Positions 6,609 to 10,680 of a stretch of DNA of 10,680 nucleotides are shown one piece after another. The notes beneath the pieces are model-generated. The model made no database searches and was not told the DNA's origin. It worked only from the letters and a program-made list of their open reading frames with translations. How positions within the stretch are numbered: the first letter of the stretch is position 1; every line of letters begins with the position of its first letter. The DNA is from CAYSAA01 sp964428905 (GTDB lineage: Bacteria; Atribacterota; Phoenicimicrobiia; Phoenicimicrobiales; Stramentimicrobiaceae), in contig CAYSAA010000214.1 in assembly GCA_964428905.1 (NCBI GenBank), positions 1-10,680 on the forward strand, written 5' to 3'. Both the position numbers and the translations under genes were made by a program.

Positions 6609-7463
6609 CTATTTTCTTAACATTATACCGGCGGCAAATCGACCGGTATGTCCACCATCTTTTCTGCTGGAAAAAAATAAATCGGAATGGCAATAAGTAC
6701 AAAGACCGGCTACTTCAATATTTTTTTCTGGTATCTGGCAATTTAATAATTGTAGTTTATTAGCTTCCCATAGATCGAAATAACCCATTCCCTCAGCAGA
6801 TACAGAGTTAATTAGATATTCTTCTTCCGGGAATACTTCTCTAACTCTGGAAATAACCTCTGGTCCAACCTGATAGCAGCAGGGACCAATAGACGGCCCA
6901 ATCGCACAAAGAATATCCTGTGACTTGCACCCCCAATAAGACTGCATCTGGTAAACCGTTTTTTGGGTAATCAAGCCAACTGTTCCCTGCCAGCCTGCAT
7001 GGACTAATGCAATAATTTGCTTCTTCTGGTCATAAAGTAATACCGGTACACAATCCGCAACAAAAATGAGAAGACAAACTCCTTTTTGATCAGTTATCAT
7101 GGCATCACTCGCTTTGATAGCATTTGAAAGGTCACTGGCACCACTGCCTCTTTCGTTTTGATTAACCGTTGATATATGAGTTCCATGTACCTGGCAAGAG
7201 ATGGTAAAGCTTTGAGATGGTATATGAAGAAATTGTGCCAATTTGGCACGATTTTTAAGAACGTTTTCTTTTTTATCGCCTACATGAAAAGCCAAATTAA
7301 AGGAATAAAAAGGTGCTGTACTATAGCCACCCTGTCGAGTAGTAACAAAATGAAGTATCTCTTGATGTTTGGATAAGCCCGAAAAATGAAAAAGTGGCAA
7401 ATTGTTTGGTTTATCTTTTTTGCAAAATATATTTGATTGAATATTGTTCTTAAAGCTCACCAT
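6609..7463 (-). CDS. pgeF: PgeF, peptidoglycan editing factor / multicopper-polyphenol-oxidase-like laccase domain protein
   Basis: This is a DUF152 (YfiH/YlmD) family protein. In E. coli the homologue removes mis-incorporated L-Ser from peptidoglycan precursors; other members have been described as laccases or purine nucleoside phosphorylases, so the exact activity is uncertain. Family motifs are in order: FVTTRQGGYS (39-48), FNLAFHVGD (55-63), QVHG (91-94), SDAMIT, ADCVPVLL, ALVHAGWQGT, IGPSIGPCCYQVG, FDLW, and the tail CTYCHSDLFFSSRKDG with GRFAA. The metal triad is His93, Cys138 and His155. At 284 residues it is slightly longer than usual because of a 25-residue lead. The ATG at 7463 has AAGG 4 bases upstream. 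It is preceded by a non-coding gap with a hairpin and followed, 89 bases on, by the radical SAM pseudogene. Confidence 0.93.
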   Translation of the reverse strand: MVSFKNNIQSNIFCKKDKPNNLPLFHFSGLSKHQEILHFVTTRQGGYSTAPFYSFNLAFHVGDKKENVLKNRAKLAQFLHIPSQSFTISCQVHGTHISTVNQNERGSGASDLSNAIKASDAMITDQKGVCLLIFVADCVPVLLYDQKKQIIALVHAGWQGTVGLITQKTVYQMQSYWGCKSQDILCAIGPSIGPCCYQVGPEVISRVREVFPEEEYLINSVSAEGMGYFDLWEANKLQLLNCQIPEKNIEVAGLCTYCHSDLFFSSRKDGGHTGRFAAGIMLRK

Positions 7464-7764
7464 TTTGCCTTACTGCATAGCCAGGGGAGTAAATTCCCCT
7501 GAAATACCTCTTGTTTTAACAATTTCTATTCAATTTCATCCAGAACTTTTTCCGATTATCTTGCTAACATTCATTCCTTTTTAAAAAGAATTCATATTTC
7601 ATTATCCGGGTTTTTCGAAAATCTGAAACCGAAAAGTATTCTTAGATTTTCCTTCCCTCCAATACTAATTTCTGAATAACCTTTCAACCTTATTTATAAT
7701 ATTATATCGATGGGAATAAGATTATGAATTACTCTACTTGGGTTATCTTAAATATGGACCGTCC
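7464..7764. other. Non-coding gap between the DUF2461 gene and pgeF
   Basis: There is no convincing gene in these 300 bases; all frames carry frequent stops. Visible items are the hairpin at 7482-7501, an orphan SD-like GGAGGGAAGG on the minus strand (7660-7651) with no start codon at a useful distance, and a palindromic TATAATATTATA (7695-7706) with no good -35 partner. A minus-strand TTGAAA followed after 17 bases by TATTGG (about 7689-7661) is a weak promoter candidate for pgeF. I cannot name a decayed gene here. Confidence 0.5.
7482..7501. promoter_or_regulatory. 7-bp perfect hairpin in the pgeF leader
   Basis: CAGGGGAGTAAATTCCCCTG pairs perfectly over 7 bp around a 6-base loop, about 18 bases upstream of the pgeF start codon. 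No run of U follows on either strand, so it does not read as an ordinary intrinsic terminator. It could be an mRNA structure in the pgeF 5' region or a protein-binding site. Its G/C block stands out in an A/T-rich gap. Confidence 0.4.
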
Positions 7765-8481
7765 CTACTGATTACCATGAACATATTTAGAGAGCCAATT
7801 TTGAAGTGGTGACCAATCCTTAAAAATTTGGAAAACAACTTTGAGAAGATTGCGATTATATAACTCGGGAGGGATTGGCATCTCCATGCTGGCTAGAAGT
7901 GCATTAAAACGAATCAATTCTTCCCTTTTTCCCTGAACATGGTAGCCTTCCGGAATTCGCTTATAGTATTCATTGCTTAGCTGATAACCCGGATTTTCCT
8001 GAATCCTTTCCAAGATAGCAATTAACTCTTCCCCACTTTTTGGGTTGGCAACTGCTTCACGATAACAATAGAGTGTCTTTCTGGAAAATGAGCTGATGCC
8101 TGCTGAAAGATACAGTTGCTCGGGCCTTAATTCAAAATAATATCCGGGAGATTCATGGGCTTTTCTTACTCCCTGCCAGAACCAGATACCTATATGTGTT
8201 TTATAGGGATTCTGGTTACTGGAGTATCTGGTATCTCGGTAGATCCGGCTTATGGAACGATTCACTTTTGGATCAGCATGAATTCCAGGAGATATTTTTT
8301 GAAGTAATTCTCCCATTTCAATGACGAAATCAGCGGCCGGTTTTAGTACCTTTTTATTATAGTCCTTTTGACGGGCTAAAAACCATTCACGATTATTATT
8401 TTCTTTCAGGTTTTTCAGAAAAAAAACGGCTTCTGCCGAAAAACCTTCAAAATGATTGTCTTTACTCAATGACATATTCAT
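7765..8481 (-). CDS. DUF2461 domain protein (TIGR02453 family)
   Basis: This is a conserved cytoplasmic protein of unknown function, 238 residues, about the normal family size. Family blocks are clear: GFSAEAVFFLKNLKENNNREWF (13-34), a central RIYRDTRYSSNQNPYK (79-94) giving the RDxRFsxxKxPYK pattern, SPGYYFEL, and AGISSFSR. No signal peptide or membrane segment is visible. GGGAGG lies only 3 bases before the ATG at 8481 and 9 bases before an in-frame ATG at 8475, so the shorter form, missing two residues, may be the real one. It lies 66 bases after the HD-domain gene with no obvious promoter between, so the two are probably cotranscribed. No biochemical role is inferred. Confidence 0.9.
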   Translation of the reverse strand: MNMSLSKDNHFEGFSAEAVFFLKNLKENNNREWFLARQKDYNKKVLKPAADFVIEMGELLQKISPGIHADPKVNRSISRIYRDTRYSSNQNPYKTHIGIWFWQGVRKAHESPGYYFELRPEQLYLSAGISSFSRKTLYCYREAVANPKSGEELIAILERIQENPGYQLSNEYYKRIPEGYHVQGKREELIRFNALLASMEMPIPPELYNRNLLKVVFQIFKDWSPLQNWLSKYVHGNQ

Positions 8482-8547
8482 TTTCCTCCCGGGTTGTATC
8501 CATTATCTTGATAAATTAACAAATAATTCGTTATTGTTAGATAGTAT

Positions 8548-9138
8548 TTAACCATTAGAATCAGACATCCCCTTTAGTCCTATCTCATCTGCAATCTCCT
8601 GCATGCCCTTAATGGTATCATCAATTAATTCTGAGAGCTCTACCCCGAGCATTTCTGCACCTTTTAGAATAATGTCCCGGTTAACTCCTGCGGCAAAACG
8701 TTTATCTTTCCATTTCTTTTTAACTGATTTTACCTTCACATCCATCACACTTTTAGAAGGCCTCACCAAGGCAGTCGTTACAACCAACCCGGTTAATTCA
8801 TCAATTGCATAAAGTGTTTTTTCTAACATTGTTTCCGGCTGTACATCAGAACAAATCCCCCAGCCATGGCTTACCACAGCACGAATATATTCCTCCGGCC
8901 AACCTCTTTCCTGAAGAATTTCTCGGCTCTTAGCCGTGTGCTGTTCCGGATACTTTTCATAATCCAGATCATGGACTAAACCGATAATACCCCATTTATC
9001 CTCATCTTCACCCTTTTTTCGGGCTATATACCGCATAACGCCTTCCACGGTAAGAGCATGTTTGATGAGGCTATCTTCCTGGTTATATTCTTTTAACAAC
9101 TTGAAAGCCTCTTCTCTGGTAGGTACATGATTTTCCAT
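8548..9138 (-). CDS. HD-domain phosphohydrolase family protein
   Basis: This is a 196-residue metal-dependent HD hydrolase of unknown substrate. The metal-binding pattern is complete: His27 (LIKHAL), His56-Asp57 (LVHDLDYEKYPEQH), His67, His90 (VVSHGWG) and Asp112 (YAIDELTGL). The C-terminal half has the conserved VRPSK and DVKVKSVKKKWKDKRFAAGVNR region, typical of a widespread subfamily of small stand-alone HD proteins in Firmicutes and other anaerobes. The ATG at 9138 has a strong GGAGG 6 bases upstream. The gene has its own promoter (9183-9211) and leads a two-gene unit with the DUF2461 gene. A nucleotide or phosphate ester substrate is likely from the fold, but none can be named. Confidence 0.9.
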   Translation of the reverse strand: MENHVPTREEAFKLLKEYNQEDSLIKHALTVEGVMRYIARKKGEDEDKWGIIGLVHDLDYEKYPEQHTAKSREILQERGWPEEYIRAVVSHGWGICSDVQPETMLEKTLYAIDELTGLVVTTALVRPSKSVMDVKVKSVKKKWKDKRFAAGVNRDIILKGAEMLGVELSELIDDTIKGMQEIADEIGLKGMSDSNG

Positions 9139-9182
9139 AAAAAACCTCCGTAACTAAATGGTCTGTCTAATGATTGCTATTT

Positions 9183-9211
9183 ATTATAACACCAGCAAAT
9201 GGAAATGAAAA
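9183..9211 (-). promoter_or_regulatory. Extended -10 promoter of the HD-domain gene
   Basis: The minus strand shows TGTTATAAT: a consensus -10 TATAAT (9188-9183) with an extended TG one base upstream (9191-9190). A weak -35 TTTTCA (9211-9206) lies 17 bases away. Start of transcription near 9176 would leave a leader of about 38 bases. It lies between the MATE stop and the HD gene, separating the two transcription units. Confidence 0.7.
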
Positions 9212-9237
9212 GCAACCAAAAATTTTAAACATTTATA

Positions 9238-10581
9238 TCATACCCTGTAAAGCTCAGCCTCCTGACGAATTTTTTGGACTTGATTTCTGAGAAAAAACCA
9301 GGTAATGACCGCAGATAAGATATCAGCTATCGGATAGGATATCCAGATCCCGAGCAAACCAAGCTGAAAAAACCGGGGTAAAATGATAATAAGGGGTATA
9401 AAAAGTAAAACGCGGCGGAGCAGGGAAAAAACCATAGCCGGCATTGCTTTCCCTAAGGCTTGAAATAAGGTTGCCCCGGTCAACTGTATACTTAAGACTG
9501 GAATACTAAATAGCATAATCCTCATTACCGGGACTCCTGTTTGAATAACCTGTAAATCATTGGTGAAGATAGTAATTACTATAGCCGGCCATAATATCAT
9601 GATAAGACAAAGGGAAGTTGAAAGGATAAATAGTACTTTAATGGTTAGATTTAATACCTCAAAAACCCTTTCGTATTGCCTAGCACCATAATTATAACCG
9701 GCAATGGGCTGCATTCCCTGTACCACACCAAACATAGGCATGAATAGAAACCGGGTTATCTTGATAATAACCCCCAGAATAATAATAGCCAGATCTCCGC
9801 CATAGAAGCGTAATGATTGATTGACTAACAATGTGGATATACTACCGGAAGCCAGCCGGGCAAAAGAAGGTAGTCCAACAGTTATAATCTCTCTAATAAT
9901 TGATAAGTCTGGATTCAGGTGTCGTAATTCAATCTTTAAAGAGGTTTCTTTTCCATAAATATAATGAAGAATATATAAGAATGAACAAAATTGAGCAGTG
10001 ACTGTTGCTAGTGCCGCCCCCTGTATTCCCAGTTTCAATCCAAAAATAAAAAGAGGATCCAGAATCATATTCAAGAGTGCACCGATTAACATGGAAACCA
10101 TGGCTACCCTGGCATTACCCTCGGCACGAATCAGGTTATTAGATGAAATGGCAAAAGAAAAGAAAGTTAACCCCCATAATACTACGACTACATAGTCCCT
10201 GGCATAAGGTAAAATGGTCTGGGTAGCACCGAAAAAAATTAGAATTTGATCGGTAAAGGTCAAACCAATTGCAGAAACTGTTAAGGATAATACAATAACA
10301 CAGAAAAATGAGTTTCCCACCACACATTTAGCCCGGTTAACCTCTCCGGCTCCCAGGCTTCGGGAAACTGCGGACCCCGCTCCGATTCCGATAGTCTGGG
10401 CAATAGCCACAGTCAGCATTTGAAGCGGGAAGGCAATGGCCAGGGCACCAATCGCCAACGAACCAACTCCCCTTCCTACAAAAATAGTATCTACTACATT
10501 GTACAGGGCATTGGCTACCATTCCCACTACTGCAGGAAAAGATAATCTTAGAAGGAGCGCATCAACTTTTTCTTGACCCAA
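9238..10581 (-). CDS. MATE-family multidrug/toxin efflux transporter
   Basis: This is an integral membrane antiporter that exports cationic or toxic compounds using a Na+ or H+ gradient. It has 447 residues, normal for the family, with about twelve hydrophobic segments in two halves. The N-terminal half carries LSFPAVVGMVANALYNVVD and TIFVGRGVG; the second half has the matching LPSFARLASGS and GMQPIAGYNYGARQYERV. These features resemble the MepA/NorM-like MATE proteins of Firmicutes; the substrate is unknown. The first conventional start is a TTG at 10581, but it lacks an SD. An ATT at 10602 in the same frame has GGGAG 9 bases upstream and would add MKQKVLR, which fits the family N-terminus well. 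No terminator hairpin is evident after the stop. Confidence 0.93.
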   Translation of the reverse strand: MGQEKVDALLLRLSFPAVVGMVANALYNVVDTIFVGRGVGSLAIGALAIAFPLQMLTVAIAQTIGIGAGSAVSRSLGAGEVNRAKCVVGNSFFCVIVLSLTVSAIGLTFTDQILIFFGATQTILPYARDYVVVVLWGLTFFSFAISSNNLIRAEGNARVAMVSMLIGALLNMILDPLFIFGLKLGIQGAALATVTAQFCSFLYILHYIYGKETSLKIELRHLNPDLSIIREIITVGLPSFARLASGSISTLLVNQSLRFYGGDLAIIILGVIIKITRFLFMPMFGVVQGMQPIAGYNYGARQYERVFEVLNLTIKVLFILSTSLCLIMILWPAIVITIFTNDLQVIQTGVPVMRIMLFSIPVLSIQLTGATLFQALGKAMPAMVFSLLRRVLLFIPLIIILPRFFQLGLLGIWISYPIADILSAVITWFFLRNQVQKIRQEAELYRV

Positions 10582-10626
10582 ACGAAGGACTTTTTGCTTA
10601 ATTTGTCTTTTCTCCCTGTTCTAATT

Positions 10627-10655
10627 AAAATAATAGTGTAAAAAAATAAAGTCAA
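10627..10655 (-). promoter_or_regulatory. Promoter of the MATE gene
   Basis: TTGACT (10655-10650), a 17-base spacer and TATTTT (10632-10627) lie on the minus strand. Transcription would begin near 10620, just ahead of the GGGAG site at 10616-10612. That short leader fits initiation at the ATT at 10602 better than at the TTG at 10581. Confidence 0.6.
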
Positions 10656-10680
10656 TGTAAAAGTATATCGAATAGAAAAG

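Noticed and set aside
6442..6702. An 86-codon minus frame as an independent small gene
   Set aside because: Its first 61 codons mostly overlap the end of pgeF in another frame. Only the part from the ATG at 6519 is meaningful, and that is the N-terminus of the radical SAM pseudogene.
1..10680. A novel defence or mobile system in this window
   Set aside because: I looked for transposases, recombinases, toxin-antitoxin pairs, direct-repeat arrays and nuclease or ATPase clusters and found none. The content is metabolic and housekeeping.

Overview
The window looks like a chromosomal segment of a low-GC, probably anaerobic bacterium with Firmicutes/Clostridia-like gene content; a less-sampled phylum with similar genes cannot be excluded. 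The clues are A/T-rich intergenic DNA, strong Shine-Dalgarno (SD) sites with several TTG starts, a HisZ plus short-form HisG ATP phosphoribosyltransferase, and a MATE/PgeF/HD/DUF2461 gene set. Every gene I can support is on the minus strand, so transcription runs from high to low coordinates.

Right part (about 10655 to 7765): a MATE-family efflux transporter has its own sigma70-type promoter. It is followed by a two-gene unit of an HD-domain hydrolase and a DUF2461 protein, preceded by an extended -10 promoter. A 300-base non-coding gap follows. It ends in a 7-bp hairpin just upstream of pgeF, which encodes a laccase-domain peptidoglycan-editing factor.

Middle (about 6519 to 5733): the wreck of a cobalamin-binding radical SAM protein (DUF4070 type) lies here. 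Its N-terminal start and C-terminal tail survive, but the catalytic core is deleted and a frameshift and three stops interrupt it. A very A/T-rich segment then carries a consensus-like promoter (TTGACC-17-TATACT) and a perfect 14-bp palindrome at the transcription start.

Left part (5732 to 1): a tightly packed histidine operon in the order hisZ, hisG, hisD, HAD phosphatase-like gene, hisB, hisH, hisA (cut by the window edge). HisZ and HisG together make the first enzyme, HisD the last, HisB the dehydratase, HisH the glutaminase half of IGP synthase and HisA the isomerase. hisC is absent between hisD and hisB; a HAD-superfamily gene occupies that place and is a good candidate for the histidinol-phosphate phosphatase. 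hisF and hisI/E would be expected beyond the left edge.

I see no mobile element, CRISPR array, RNA gene or defence system. The points most worth a second look are the HAD gene inside the operon, the palindrome at the his promoter, and the internally deleted radical SAM pseudogene.
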